64,000 bases of DNA from a bacterium (GCA_020849855.1 JADZFO010000021.1:19058-83057), one strand, 5' to 3'. Positions 45,355-64,000 are shown, counted from the stretch's first letter. Program-made: numbers and translations. The notes: generated by a model not told the origin, from the sequence alone.

Positions 45355-46011
45355 ATGTTCAGGAAAGGTGTTGTAATTCTTATAGGCATCCTGTGCCTCA
45401 CTAATGCCGCTTATGCGGCGAAGCCTTCGCCGATCGTTAAGCACTTCACGGACCAGGCGCAAAAGCATGTTGAGCGCATGCTTGTGGCCGAGGATAACCT
45501 GAAGGCGCGCGAAGCATCCGAGTGGGAGGAAGGCGAAGTCGCCGCCTATCTGGTTTCGGCGAACTGGGCCGTCTACTCCGCCTTGACAGCATACGTGCTT
45601 GACCGGGCTGAGCTGCCGGCCAGGGCGGAGGATGTTGTTTCTGCCGGATATCTGAGCGTCTGGCCGGAAAATCCCGCAGCTGATTGGCGCCCCTGCGCCG
45701 TGGTAGACGCGACTGCCCCTTTCAGCGCGGGCGACCTTGTTCTTCAAGTCTGCCCGCCGAGTGCGTACTCCTTCAAGATCGGCGTTGACACAGACATCGA
45801 GGTTGCGAACTCTTTCGAGCTTAGCATTTATGGCATGATGCAGGGCGCCTCTGACGCACAGCGACTTGAGGCCAGGGAGGGCAACAAGAACTGGGCGGCC
45901 ATCCCATCGGACAGTGTCAGCATGATCGGCTTTTATGCTGAACCAGCCTCCTCTACTCGCGAGAAAAGAGCTAAGCGGGCAAGAGCGCAGGAACAAGGAG
46001 CTTCGAAGTGA
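45355..46011 (+). CDS. Exported protein of unknown function, first gene of a two-gene unit
   Basis: A 218-residue protein; the start at 45355 has a perfect AGGAGG eight bases before it. Signal peptide MFRKGVVILIGILCLTNAAY, cleavage after YAA or AYA. The mature protein has a helical N-terminus (IVKHFTDQAQKHVERMLVAE), two Cys (RPCAVVD, VLQVCPPSAY) that may form a disulfide, and strands typical of a type IV pilin-like or small secreted domain (FKIGVDTDIEVANSFELSIY), then a basic tail. I do not recognise the family. Its stop overlaps the GTG of the next small gene (GTGA), so the two are coupled, behind one strong promoter and before one terminator. Confidence 0.75.
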   Translation: MFRKGVVILIGILCLTNAAYAAKPSPIVKHFTDQAQKHVERMLVAEDNLKAREASEWEEGEVAAYLVSANWAVYSALTAYVLDRAELPARAEDVVSAGYLSVWPENPAADWRPCAVVDATAPFSAGDLVLQVCPPSAYSFKIGVDTDIEVANSFELSIYGMMQGASDAQRLEAREGNKNWAAIPSDSVSMIGFYAEPASSTREKRAKRARAQEQGASK

Positions 46012-46321
46012 GGACTACAGCAGTGAAAGCGATCATCCTTGTAGTTGCCCTTGCAATTGGGGCATGATCGTCACGGAAGTGAGTCTGCAACTTGGTGAGC
46101 TTGGCCAAGAAGTACGAGTGTGCCAAAGCAGTCCAATGACCTACACTATTCACCTCTGCCTCTGCAATGCTGAGGTGAATGGTACAGACTGTAACTACCG
46201 TGCTGCAGGAAGCGACGAACCCGTTTCCCCTGAGCAGCATCAAGCCGACAACGGTTGCAGTTGGGGCATGGCGCCTCCAAATCAGAATGGATGCGTCTTC
46301 ATTTCAACCTGCAATTGGTAG
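46008..46321 (+). CDS. Cys-rich small exported peptide, probably frameshifted
   Basis: GTG at 46008, overlapping the preceding stop, starts MRTTAVKAIILVVALAIGA, a convincing signal sequence that ends at TGA 46065. In the next frame an open reading runs on from MIVTEVSLQLGELG (46064) to TAG at 46321 with seven Cys in 85 residues (QEVRVCQSS, LCLCNAE, TDCNYRA, NGCSWGM, NGCVFISTCNW). One extra G in the GGGG at 46058-46061 would fuse the two (AIGGMIVTEVS). Two readings are possible: a frameshifted secreted Cys-rich peptide, or a separate 85-residue product without signal. The terminator at 46388 follows. No known RiPP or toxin family recognised; the core ends with Trp. Confidence 0.5.
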
Positions 46322-46387
46322 CAGGTCAGGATCCGGTGAACCACGAGCATTGAGTTCGTGCCTTGCGGAGCTAAAGCCACTCAAATC

Positions 46388-46414
46388 GCGCCGGGACACT
46401 CCCGGCGCTTTTTT
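46388..46414 (+). terminator. Rho-independent terminator
   Basis: GCGCCGGGA (46388-46396), loop CAC, TCCCGGCGC (46400-46408), then six T. A 9-pair GC stem ends the transcript started at 45312. Confidence 0.9.
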
Positions 46415-46603
46415 GTACTCTTGACATCTTCGTTCGTTCAGTGAGCGCTCTCCTTCAACTAAGCCGTTAAGCCCCGAAGGGACAGGGGTATACTAGCTGG
46501 TTATCTTCAGGCCGGAAGGCCGCGCGTTTCCCTGCGCCGCTGCCAGTGGGCCCGAAGTCTGCCGGGAAAGGCTTATCTGCACTACAGACCGCCCCAGGGG
46601 GAC

Positions 46604-56971
<10,368 letters not shown>

Positions 56972-57009
56972 GGCCGGCAGTCCGGTCGGCGAAAACGAAG
57001 CAGTAAAGC

Positions 57010-57034
57010 AAGGGGCCGCGCAAGCGGCCCCTTT
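57010..57034 (+). terminator. Hairpin after the giant gene
   Basis: AAGGGGCCGC (57010-57019), loop GCAA, GCGGCCCCTT (57024-57033), followed by a broken T-run. Probable terminator, 38 bases after the stop. Confidence 0.7.
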
Positions 57035-57139
57035 CGTTTCAAAAGGAGCAGCGGACGCGAGCGTCCGCGGTCCGGGCGGCGCTGCTTTGAACCAGGGTGT
57101 AGCTGCTACCCCGCGCGCCATACCAGCTAGAATCAAGGC

Positions 57140-59194
57140 ATGCTGCGGCGCACGGCGATCAAGAGCCTGCTGATGGCCTTCGGGGCCTGGCTCCTGCTGG
57201 CGCTGATCTATGTGCTGCCCTGGACCCAGACCCAGGTGCGCGACCTCAACAACCTTTCGCTGGTCTGGCACTTCAAGCTGCGCGGCGAGCGTGAACCGAG
57301 CCCCGAGATCCGCGTGCTGGGAATCGACCAGGGCAGCATCACGGTGCTGCGCGAGACGGGCGGGGATGCCTACCCCTTTCCCCGCGACCTGCACGCCCTG
57401 GTGCTGCGGCGTCTGGCCGACGCCGGGGCGAAGCTGGTGGTGGTGGACATCCTCTTCACCGCCGAGGGCTCCTGGAGCGACAGTGAAGACGGCGCCCTGC
57501 GCGATGCCTTGCTATATTGCCAGGAGCGCGGCGTGCCGGTCATCCTGGCCTGCGCCATCGACTATGGCCGGGTGCAGGGCCAGCAGCTGGAAAGCCTGAT
57601 CCTGCCCGCTGAGGTTGTGCTGGAGGCGCAGCCCCTGCTGGGCCTGAGCAACACGGAGGAGAAGCTGAGCTACCGGCTCTTTGAGCCGCTGCAGGACCAT
57701 ATCGAGACCGGCGGCGCGGCGGGCGAGGGCCAGAGCTATTACAGCCTGGCGGCCGAGGCCTTCCACCGCAGCTTCTCCGACCCCAGCCCCCTGACCAACG
57801 AGCGGCTTTTCAAGGAAGGCCTGCGGCGGGTCAGCGCCGGACGCGATTCTTTTATCGTGGACTACAGCCGGCCCTTCGGCCCCGGCAACCTGCTGAACTT
57901 CAACCAGCTCCTGCCTGAGCTGCCCCTGAGCGAGGATGACGAACGCTACGGCGCCTGGCTGGAGGCCAAGGAACTGCGTGATCTGCGCGCGGACGGCGAG
58001 CTGAGCTTTGCCCAGCAGCGGCGTCTGGAGGAGCTGCAGCGCCTCAGCCCGGAGCAGCTGAAGGCCCTTAACGAGAAGCTGGCCAACACCGTGGTTTTTG
58101 TGGGCAGCCGCAATGCCGCCGACGGGGATACCTTCAACACGCCCTTTGGCCGCATGTATGGCGTGGACACCATTGCCCAGGCCTATGACACCCTGGCCCG
58201 CGGCGTGCGCATCCGCAGCATCAGCGGCTACTGGCTGCTGCTGCTGCTGGCGGGCCTGGCCCTGCTGGGCTGGGCCATCGCCCAGAGCCGCCCGCTGCGC
58301 CGCGCCGCGCTTTTCGGCCTGGCCGCGGTGGGCGCGGTGCTGGCCGGCAATATCGCGCTCTTTGATATCTGGAACGTGGAGCTCTCGCTGCCCTTTACCG
58401 TGCTGGGCTTCGCCGTGCCCTTCGCCTGCTGCGCAGTCTATGGCGGCGTGGGCGAGGAATATGCGCGCCGGCGCCTGCGCGAGACCTTCAGCCGCTATGT
58501 CAGCCAGGAGCTGGCCGACCAGGTGGTGGCCAACCCTTCGCTGGGCCTTATCGGCGGCGGTGTGAAGCGCGAGGCGGCCGTGCTCTTCAACGACATCCGC
58601 AGCTACAGCACGCTCAGCGAGCACATGGAGCCGGGGCAGGTGGTGGAGCTTCTGAACACCTACTTCGGCGAGGCGGCGGAGACGGTGCGGCGGCACGGCG
58701 GCTCGGTGGACAAGTACCTGGGCGACGGCATGATGGCCTCCTTCGGCGCGCTGGTGCCGCGCGCCCGGCCGGCGGCTGATGCGCTCTCGGCGGGCCTGGA
58801 GATTGTGCAGGTGCTGCATGAGCGCGTTTCCCCGCGCCTGCGTGAGCTGGGGCTGCCGCAGTTCAAGGTGGGCATCGGCCTGCACTATGGCTTTGGCGTG
58901 GCGGCGAATATCGGCAGCGCCAGCCGCCTGGACTTCACCTTCATCGGCGACACCACCAACCTGGCCAGCCGCGTGGAGACGGCCACCAAGGACTACGGCT
59001 GGGCCCTGCTGTGCACCCGTGAACTGCTGGAGGCCGCGCTGGAGCGCGAGCCGAGCCAAGGCGGCTCGGCCGAGCCCGGCGGCCAGGCCCTGGCCTGGGA
59101 ACGCGTGGGCGAACAGCTGGTCAAGGGACGCGAGACGCCCGTGGAGCTCTACCGGGTTTATGTGCCGGGCAGGGAAGAGGAATTCAGGCTTTGA
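57140..59194 (+). CDS. CHASE2-domain adenylate cyclase
   Basis: Membrane sensor cyclase, 684 residues, making cAMP from ATP. A first membrane helix (AFGAWLLLALIYVLPW) precedes an extracytoplasmic CHASE2 domain (VLGIDQGSITVLRE, LVVVDILFT, FVGSRNAADGDTFNTPFG), then three further helices (about 355-435) and a class III cyclase domain. Catalytic residues are present: Asp485 (FNDIRSY) and Asp529 (KYLGDGMM) bind metal; Lys525 and Asp604 select adenine; Asn607 and Arg611 (TNLASRVE) stabilise the transition state. It lies 168 bp after the giant FecR-domain gene. FecR plus CHASE2-cyclase neighbourhoods are known in other bacteria, so the giant protein may act upstream or downstream of this sensor; that is inference. 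Confidence 0.9.
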   Translation: MLRRTAIKSLLMAFGAWLLLALIYVLPWTQTQVRDLNNLSLVWHFKLRGEREPSPEIRVLGIDQGSITVLRETGGDAYPFPRDLHALVLRRLADAGAKLVVVDILFTAEGSWSDSEDGALRDALLYCQERGVPVILACAIDYGRVQGQQLESLILPAEVVLEAQPLLGLSNTEEKLSYRLFEPLQDHIETGGAAGEGQSYYSLAAEAFHRSFSDPSPLTNERLFKEGLRRVSAGRDSFIVDYSRPFGPGNLLNFNQLLPELPLSEDDERYGAWLEAKELRDLRADGELSFAQQRRLEELQRLSPEQLKALNEKLANTVVFVGSRNAADGDTFNTPFGRMYGVDTIAQAYDTLARGVRIRSISGYWLLLLLAGLALLGWAIAQSRPLRRAALFGLAAVGAVLAGNIALFDIWNVELSLPFTVLGFAVPFACCAVYGGVGEEYARRRLRETFSRYVSQELADQVVANPSLGLIGGGVKREAAVLFNDIRSYSTLSEHMEPGQVVELLNTYFGEAAETVRRHGGSVDKYLGDGMMASFGALVPRARPAADALSAGLEIVQVLHERVSPRLRELGLPQFKVGIGLHYGFGVAANIGSASRLDFTFIGDTTNLASRVETATKDYGWALLCTRELLEAALEREPSQGGSAEPGGQALAWERVGEQLVKGRETPVELYRVYVPGREEEFRL

Positions 59195-59431
59195 GAGGCT
59201 GAAGGGTCTGCAAAGAGCCCCTTCGCCCTTTGATGCTCAGTTTTGCCGCTCAGTGCTGATTGCGCATTATGCCGAGTTGAAATGCCAAAACTTCAATACC
59301 CATGCTGCGCATTTGTATTTGGTCTCCGAAGGGCCGCAGAGCGGCGCCCAGCCTGCCGATAAAAGTTCTGTTATGAGAAGCCCGCGCAGCGAGCAGCCCA
59401 GCCGTGGCGGGATTTCAGGGGCAGATTCGCA

Positions 59432-60364
59432 ATGGATATCAGGGTACAGGAAGCACTGGCGACAAGTTTCTTTTCGCTGCCGGATGAGCTGCAGGAGCTC
59501 TGGGACCAGCGGCTGCGCGAGGTAAAGCCTCCGCCGCTGGGCCTCGGGGTCGGCGCGGAAAGCATGAGCCTGGAGAACTTTGACGCCCGCCAGCTGGCGC
59601 AGGTGGTCTCGCACGACCCTATTCTTGCCGGCAAGATCCTGTCTGTGGCCAACAGCGCGCGCTATGCCCCGGCGCAGCCCATAACCGCGGTGCAGCGGGC
59701 TTTGGTGCACATCGGCTTTGTCATGGCCCGCACCATCATCTCCAGCTACCAGCTTGAGGTCAGCTTCGCCCGGATGCCGGACATCCCGCGCAGCCACATC
59801 CAGTTCGTCAGGCAGTGGAGCGCTGTCAGCGCAGTGCTGTCCCAGCACTGGGCCCAGGCCAGCGACATCCCCGACCACGCCACGGTTTCCACCCTGGCGC
59901 TGCTCAGCCGCATCGGCACACTGATGCTGGGCTATGGCGAGGGCCAGGGGAAGGTGGCAGAACTTTACCTGAACAACTACCAGCGCTATCCAGATGAAAT
60001 CACCCGCCTGCAGTTTGAACAGGAGAACTGGGGCATCACCACGCCCTGCCTGAGCGCGGAGCTGGCGCGGCGCTGGAAGCTGCCAAGCCCGCTGCCGGAG
60101 CTGCTGCTGCGGCAGTGGCAGCCCCTGGTGCGCGAGCAGCATGACACCCCGGACGCCCGCAGCCTGTCGATTGCCTGCGCTTCGGTGGCCCTGGCTTTCG
60201 GCTTCATCCGGATCAGCGAGTTCAGCCCCGAATTGCTGCTGGAGCAGCCGGCCTACAGCAAGCTGGGCGAAAACCTGCATAACCTGCGCCTGCTGCATTC
60301 CCTTAACGGGATCTGGCGCACGGTGCGGGTCCAGCGCGAGCTGGCCAGCGCGGCGAGTGAGTAA
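59432..60364 (+). CDS. HDOD-domain protein
   Basis: A 310-residue soluble signalling protein. The HDOD core is visible: LAQVVSHDPILAGKILSVAN, ITAVQRALVHIGFVMARTI, LALLSRIGTLMLGYGEGQGK, a degenerate HD-hydrolase-like domain without catalytic metal ligands. HDOD proteins act as adaptors in signalling, motility or stress regulons and often sit by cyclase or GGDEF genes. AGGGG lies 14 bases before the start at 59432. The gap of 237 bases after the cyclase contains no gene and an imperfect hairpin near 59204-59228. Output unknown. Confidence 0.8.
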   Translation: MDIRVQEALATSFFSLPDELQELWDQRLREVKPPPLGLGVGAESMSLENFDARQLAQVVSHDPILAGKILSVANSARYAPAQPITAVQRALVHIGFVMARTIISSYQLEVSFARMPDIPRSHIQFVRQWSAVSAVLSQHWAQASDIPDHATVSTLALLSRIGTLMLGYGEGQGKVAELYLNNYQRYPDEITRLQFEQENWGITTPCLSAELARRWKLPSPLPELLLRQWQPLVREQHDTPDARSLSIACASVALAFGFIRISEFSPELLLEQPAYSKLGENLHNLRLLHSLNGIWRTVRVQRELASAASE

Positions 60365-60451
60365 GAGCGGCCTGCGCAGATTTGCCTGCGCTGAAAGGCG
60401 GGCACTGCATCCCGGCGGGTATCATAAGGCAGCCCATTCGGGAGCAAACTT

Positions 60452-61207
60452 ATGCGCAGCAAAATCGCCATCCTGAGCCTGGCACTGGCCCTTCTGTGGG
60501 CCCTGCCGGCTTATGCCGACAGTGTGTTCTTCACGCCCGACACCCCGATCGAGGCGGGCGTGAACATCAAGGGCCTGCTTCGCCAGCCCAACGGCCTGAC
60601 CGCTCTGGCCGATATCTATGTGGAAGGCACCATCGAGGACGACATGTTCACCTACTGGGTGGGCAGTTACAACGGTGAGCACTACTACTACGACATTTAC
60701 AGCACCTACTGGATGCCGGGGCCGGTGAGCTATATCCGCAGCACCCTGACTTTCCAGAAGGAGAAGATCGAGGGCTGGGTGCGGCAGTTCGGCGGCAAGC
60801 GCGGCATGGCCTATCCGGACTACAACCACTTCTTCGGCAGCGACGGGGTGCTGTACAAGCGCGTCGTGATTGAACGCAACCGCACCCGCGGGACCAACAA
60901 GCGCCGCAAGGTGATCTACAGCTACTTTGTGAACATGCAGACCCTCGAACGCAGCGACAGCCACGCGCCGAGTTACCTGGTGATCGGCGGCGGCGACCGC
61001 AGCCTGATCGACGAGCAGATGAAGCGCAAGGAAGAGACTTTCGCCCGCATTGTGCAGGAGATCCCGGCCTTCCCGCTGTGGCAGACCACGGCCTTCGAGG
61101 CCCCTGACCGCATTGTGGTGCACAACGGCGCGGTGGAGAATGACGACAACCTGATTGTCCTGGGGGACTCTGACCTGGGCAGCCTGAAGGTGGAAGACAA
61201 TAATTAG
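60452..61207 (+). CDS. Periplasmic protein of unknown function
   Basis: A 251-residue exported protein with a clean signal peptide (MRSKIAILSLALALLWALPA, cleavage AYA/DS) and GGGAG seven bases before the ATG. The mature part has aromatic strands (FTYWVGSYNGEHYYYDIYST), a basic central stretch (RNRTRGTNKRRKVIYSYF) and an acidic end (NDDNLIVLGDSDLGSLKVED). No Cys and no known domain. Single gene ended by a strong hairpin; it may belong functionally with the cyclase/HDOD genes but nothing in the sequence shows it. Confidence 0.65.
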   Translation: MRSKIAILSLALALLWALPAYADSVFFTPDTPIEAGVNIKGLLRQPNGLTALADIYVEGTIEDDMFTYWVGSYNGEHYYYDIYSTYWMPGPVSYIRSTLTFQKEKIEGWVRQFGGKRGMAYPDYNHFFGSDGVLYKRVVIERNRTRGTNKRRKVIYSYFVNMQTLERSDSHAPSYLVIGGGDRSLIDEQMKRKEETFARIVQEIPAFPLWQTTAFEAPDRIVVHNGAVENDDNLIVLGDSDLGSLKVEDNN

Positions 61208-61214
61208 AGCACAA

Positions 61215-61248
61215 AAAAAGAGCCCGGCAGCAATGCCGGGCTCTTTTT
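61215..61248 (+). terminator. Rho-independent terminator, strong and symmetrical
   Basis: AAAAAGAGCCCGGCA (61215-61229), loop GCAA, TGCCGGGCTCTTTTT (61234-61248). A perfect 15-pair stem that would work in both directions. Confidence 0.92.
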
Positions 61249-61413
61249 CATTTTCTGTCAAGTGCAGGGCGGTCTTTAGCGTACCTTTTTACTAATATTT
61301 CTTGTGATGTTAGCTCAAAAGGGCTGAATCTGTGCAATGATGCTAGGACGTAGGGGGCAAACTCCCCAGTTCCGTGAACATTTCTGGCGGTGCCGGGAAT
61401 GTGATGTGCTCTC

Positions 61414-61442
61414 TTGTCAGAGAAACGGGGCTGGACTATACT
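61414..61442 (+). promoter_or_regulatory. Near-consensus sigma70 promoter
   Basis: TTGTCA at 61414-61419, 17 bases, TATACT at 61437-61442. It gives a leader of about 80 bases before the gene at 61528. Confidence 0.8.
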
Positions 61443-61527
61443 GCCTCTTGCCAGATTAAGGAAATTTGGCCCGCAAGTCAAAAGATTGGCGTCAGGAGAC
61501 TCACGGGCCAAATATGGAGGATTAGCT

Positions 61528-61818
61528 ATGTTTAAGAGGATCATCCTCTCTGTGGTTGCTTGCGTCGCCATCCTGGTCTCCATCGCTTCGGCGGCCAGCC
61601 AGAACGCTGTTGAGACCTGGAACCAGCTCGCCGGCCAGTACAACTTCGACTCCTATCCCGCCGCCGCGACTGACACCTTCGAGAGCGCCTACAACGGCAA
61701 CAACTTCGAAGCTGACTTCGCGGGCATCATGGGCTCGATGGAGAACCTTCTGGCGGTCAAGCTGGATGACCTGATCGGCGACGACCGCATCAACATCTCG
61801 CTGGAAGACCTGCTCTAA
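61528..61818 (+). CDS. Small exported protein, probably abundant
   Basis: A 96-residue protein starting at ATG 61528 with GGAGG at 61516-61520. The signal peptide MFKRIILSVVACVAILVSIA ends SASA/AS. The mature protein of about 73 residues has no Cys, is acidic and helical (ENLLAVKLDDLIGDDRINIS) and starts with a Tyr/Asn-rich region (AGQYNFDSYPAAATDTFESA). The promoter, ribosome site and codon use indicate strong expression. No family recognised; small exported structural or surface proteins of this type are often major cell-envelope components. Confidence 0.7.
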   Translation: MFKRIILSVVACVAILVSIASAASQNAVETWNQLAGQYNFDSYPAAATDTFESAYNGNNFEADFAGIMGSMENLLAVKLDDLIGDDRINISLEDLL

Positions 61819-61822
61819 AGCG

Positions 61823-62821
61823 CTAACTGGCATTCCTGTAGGCCTCCAGTTTTCCGCGCTTCTGCAGCATGTACTCAAGCTCGCGCCTGGTACCCAGGCG
61901 GTATGAGTCATTGCTGCTGTGGGGTGCGAGAACAAAGCGGTAGGCATCCAGGCGCCATTGGAAGCACCATTCCAGCTCTTCCTTGCTGGCTGGGCCGAGC
62001 ATGCACCACTTGTACAGCTCGTAATCCCAGTACCAGACGTTGCGCGCGGCCAAAGGTTCTGATTCAAGGAACTGTCCGATCTTGGGCGACAGTACCGTTC
62101 CGTGCGTATTGTTGAAGTCGTCAATGAGCTGCGGTGCTTCCTGGGGCATGAAGCGGGTGACCATCTTGATGATGCCAAGACCCAGCCAGCCGACAATGTT
62201 CATCAGCCTGGCGCGGACCTCTTCGTTCACCAGGGCCGTGTTGCCTGTGCTCAGGCAACGGTCCTTCAGGTCCATGTAGCCGGCGACCACAGCGTTCGGA
62301 ATCATCATCCGGTTGCGGAATTCTTCCGGACCAAGCCACTTGAGCTCGGCGATCAAGGTGTAGAGCTGTGTCCAGCGCAGGGAGTCAGGCCGGTACTCCA
62401 GGCCCAGCTTGGCGCGGCGGCAGCGCTTCTTGATCAGGATATCGAAGACTTCCTCGGCGACGTAATAAGCCTCGTCCACCATGAAGCGGTCCTTGCAGGC
62501 ATGGCCGACGGGGATGCAGCCGGTGGCAAGGTAGGTGTCGTAGGCCGAGCGGCGGGGCTCGGAGAGCGCGTGGCTGCCCGCGGCCTCAAGCAGGCCGAAC
62601 TCCAGGGACATGCGGGGCAGATCGTTGGCGTCGTAAGCAGCGTAGATGTTTGACTTAACCTGGTCGATGTAATTTTCGAAGTCCGAATCTTCCATACCGG
62701 ACACCGGAAGTCGTCCACCGTGCTCAAAGTACTCAGGCGCGGCAGCCGGCACGATCTGAGTCGGCTCCTTGGAGTCGATCAGCTTCTGCAGGATGTTCCG
62801 CACGTAGAGACTGTTTTCCAT
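61823..62821 (-). CDS. Hypothetical cytoplasmic protein, 332 residues
   Basis: An unrecognised soluble protein without signal peptide. The start at 62821 follows AGAAAGG. It is helical and rich in aromatic residues and conserved-looking Cys/His positions (TGCIPVGHACKDRF, IKKRCRRAKL, ELEWCFQWRLDAYRF). The C-terminal GTRRELEYMLQKRGKLEAYR is basic. It is convergent with the small exported protein, with four bases between the stops. The role cannot be assigned. Confidence 0.6.
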   Translation of the reverse strand: MENSLYVRNILQKLIDSKEPTQIVPAAAPEYFEHGGRLPVSGMEDSDFENYIDQVKSNIYAAYDANDLPRMSLEFGLLEAAGSHALSEPRRSAYDTYLATGCIPVGHACKDRFMVDEAYYVAEEVFDILIKKRCRRAKLGLEYRPDSLRWTQLYTLIAELKWLGPEEFRNRMMIPNAVVAGYMDLKDRCLSTGNTALVNEEVRARLMNIVGWLGLGIIKMVTRFMPQEAPQLIDDFNNTHGTVLSPKIGQFLESEPLAARNVWYWDYELYKWCMLGPASKEELEWCFQWRLDAYRFVLAPHSSNDSYRLGTRRELEYMLQKRGKLEAYRNAS

Positions 62822-63184
62822 TGCCTTTCTATTTCCGCCTGAACGCGTCCAAAGGCCCCGGACGCGCGCAAGCGCAAGCGATACTGTGTTTGATGTCCCC
62901 CGGACTTCCCCAAGCTGGCCCTATACCTGAAATAGCCCCCGCAGGCATGCTTCAGCCAGCCGAGTAATCCTATCCAAACTGAGGTCAAATAGGGTTAAAA
63001 CTGCGTTCGCTATGGTTATCTTACCCTCTCAAAGCAGTAAAGCGCCGGCTAAGGAAAATCAGGACTGTGTTGATGGATTGCGGAGTAACTCCGGCCTGTT
63101 CATCTGCAGTTAATAAGTCTTGACATCAAGTAGGCCAGCAGAACAGGCTCAGCCGTACTTGCGTCATAACTGGCAGCATTCGTA
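62822..63184. other. Gene-free stretch
   Basis: 363 bases between divergent genes. The part from 62980 to 63130 is AT-richer. A TTGACA at 63120-63125 has no -10 at a suitable distance. No gene, hairpin or repeat was supported. Confidence 0.5.
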
Positions 63185-63250
63185 ATGTCCAGGCAACACA
63201 TGGCGCAGCGCAGACAAGAGGCTCATCAGGAAGTCAGGTTAAACTGGGAC

Positions 63251-63802
63251 ATGCGCTTTTCACAACTCTTTAGCCTGCTGGCAGCCCTGATTTTTCTTGG
63301 GGCTGCAGATTATGCCGCGGCTGCCGATGGGACGGCCGGCGCGGGCAACGTGGCCGATTCGCAGCCGGCTGAAGGCAGCGCCGCGCCGGAGAGCCTGCTG
63401 GAGCTGGCCGAGGCTTACCGCAGCGGCTTCTTTGAGCTGTGCTGGAGCTCAGTCTTTGAGATCTATGACAGCAGTGTGAAGGCCGCGGCAGGCTTCAGCA
63501 GCGGCAGCCTGAGCGGCCCGGAGGCCCAGGACGCACTTACTTCCCCGGGCCTGCTGCTGAGCACTATCTATACAGCGCTGGTGCGGATCGAGGGCCTGAC
63601 AGCGGCCGAGGACAGCGTGAGCCGCTCCGAGATTGAGGAGATAGAAGCAGTAGTCAAAGCCCAGGATGAGCTGAACATCGCCCTGCTGGACTGGTTCGGC
63701 CGCCCGGGGCCCGAGACCGAGAAGCAGGCCCTGGCACTAAAAGGCCGGCTGGAAGAGCTGCTTGGCAGCAGCCCGGCGGTCGAGCCCGCAGCGCAGCCCT
63801 GA
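63251..63802 (+). CDS. Exported acidic helical protein, unknown function
   Basis: A 183-residue protein. I take ATG 63251 because it opens a signal peptide (MRFSQLFSLLAALIFLGAAD, cleavage near YAAAA); an ATG-initiated longer frame from 63185 adds 22 polar residues. The mature protein is acidic and helical, with one Cys (FFELCWSSVFEIYDSSVKAA), and ends in an Ala/Pro tail (SSPAVEPAAQP). No domain recognised. It lies about 80 bases before the transposase end. Confidence 0.55.
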   Translation: MRFSQLFSLLAALIFLGAADYAAAADGTAGAGNVADSQPAEGSAAPESLLELAEAYRSGFFELCWSSVFEIYDSSVKAAAGFSSGSLSGPEAQDALTSPGLLLSTIYTALVRIEGLTAAEDSVSRSEIEEIEAVVKAQDELNIALLDWFGRPGPETEKQALALKGRLEELLGSSPAVEPAAQP

Positions 63803-63884
63803 AACTGAACTCGGGTGCAAGCTGTCTGCCGGCGGCCTCATTGGCCCGGACAGCAGATCACTCCTGGCGAGGCAAAAAAAAGGT

Positions 63885-64000
63885 TCATCGCCCAACACCG
63901 GGGAAGGCGGCCTTGATCTTCAGGAAAAAGTATTCGTCGTCGCGATAGCCATAGGCGATGCGTTTGATGACTTTGATGCGGTTGTTGATGCCTTCCAGCA
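63885..64000 (-). mobile_element. C-terminal end of an ISL3-type transposase (continues past the window)
   Basis: The minus strand from 64000 to TGA at 63885 encodes LEGINNRIKVIKRIAYGYRD, then DEYFFLKIKAAFPGVGR. This is the characteristic C-terminus of ISL3-family DDE transposases. The rest lies beyond the window, so whether the element is intact is unknown. The inverted repeat that should lie near 63830-63880 could not be identified. Confidence 0.75.

Noticed and set aside
46421-46494. TTGACA (46421) and TATACT (46489) as one promoter for the giant gene
   Set aside because: They are 62 bases apart; neither has a partner at the proper distance.
57512-59059. 515-residue minus-strand frame opposite the cyclase
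   Set aside because: The cyclase residues are intact on the plus strand; no ribosome site or domain in the antisense frame.

Overview
The window is GC-rich DNA from a Gram-negative bacterium that I cannot place in a phylum. It encodes lipoproteins, a predicted outer-membrane beta-barrel and many exported proteins. Housekeeping genes (ppa, asnS, acpP, rpmF, tldD, thpR) sit singly among large exported proteins of unknown function. One repeated peptide, LLLPAVQK, recalls the pilin-like DUF1559 proteins of planctomycetes, but no marker present settles the phylum. Where promoters can be read they are sigma70-like, TTGACA-17-TATACT/TATTCT. No rRNA, tRNA or CRISPR was seen.

Layout. 1-10.3 kb: a tandem array of five related lipoproteins (PKD domain plus beta-propeller; the first is cut by the window edge, the fourth is frameshifted), interrupted by ppa on the opposite strand. 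10.3-15.1 kb: a subtilisin-like lipoprotein, divergent from a cluster of three related two-helix membrane proteins and a Phd-like antitoxin. 15.1-18.6 kb: asnS, GC-rich palindromic repeats, an AT-richer orphan gene, and hicB with a decayed hicA. 18.6-24.2 kb: two more array-type lipoproteins on the minus strand with a decayed third copy between them. 24.3-33.1 kb: tldD with two paralogous exported proteins, an APC permease, a membrane-tethered peroxiredoxin, a histone H1-like Lys/Ala/Pro protein with its own promoter and terminator, a B3/B4 tRNA-editing-like protein and dodecin. 33.3-43 kb: an internally duplicated membrane protein, a MacB-type permease, an MmeI-like restriction-modification enzyme with an AT-rich specificity region, thpR, a propeller protein, acpP and rpmF.

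43-61 kb is the most unusual part. It holds a 708-residue beta-barrel, a strongly promoted exported protein followed by a Cys-rich mini-gene (apparently frameshifted) and a clear terminator, then a 3455-residue exported giant protein. The giant starts with a FecR domain and continues with many DxDGDG calcium-type repeats and nine copies of LLLPAVQK(I/V)R. It also carries short motifs that resemble contractile injection systems: Hcp, the gp19 tail tube, tail fibres, and the HELTHTVQQ core of DUF4157. It ends in a cohesin-like domain. A CHASE2-adenylate cyclase and an HDOD protein follow, suggesting a surface structure tied to cAMP signalling. No sheath, baseplate or ATPase gene of such a machine lies in the window.

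61-64 kb: a small exported protein behind a near-consensus promoter, two unknown genes, and the end of an ISL3-type transposase.
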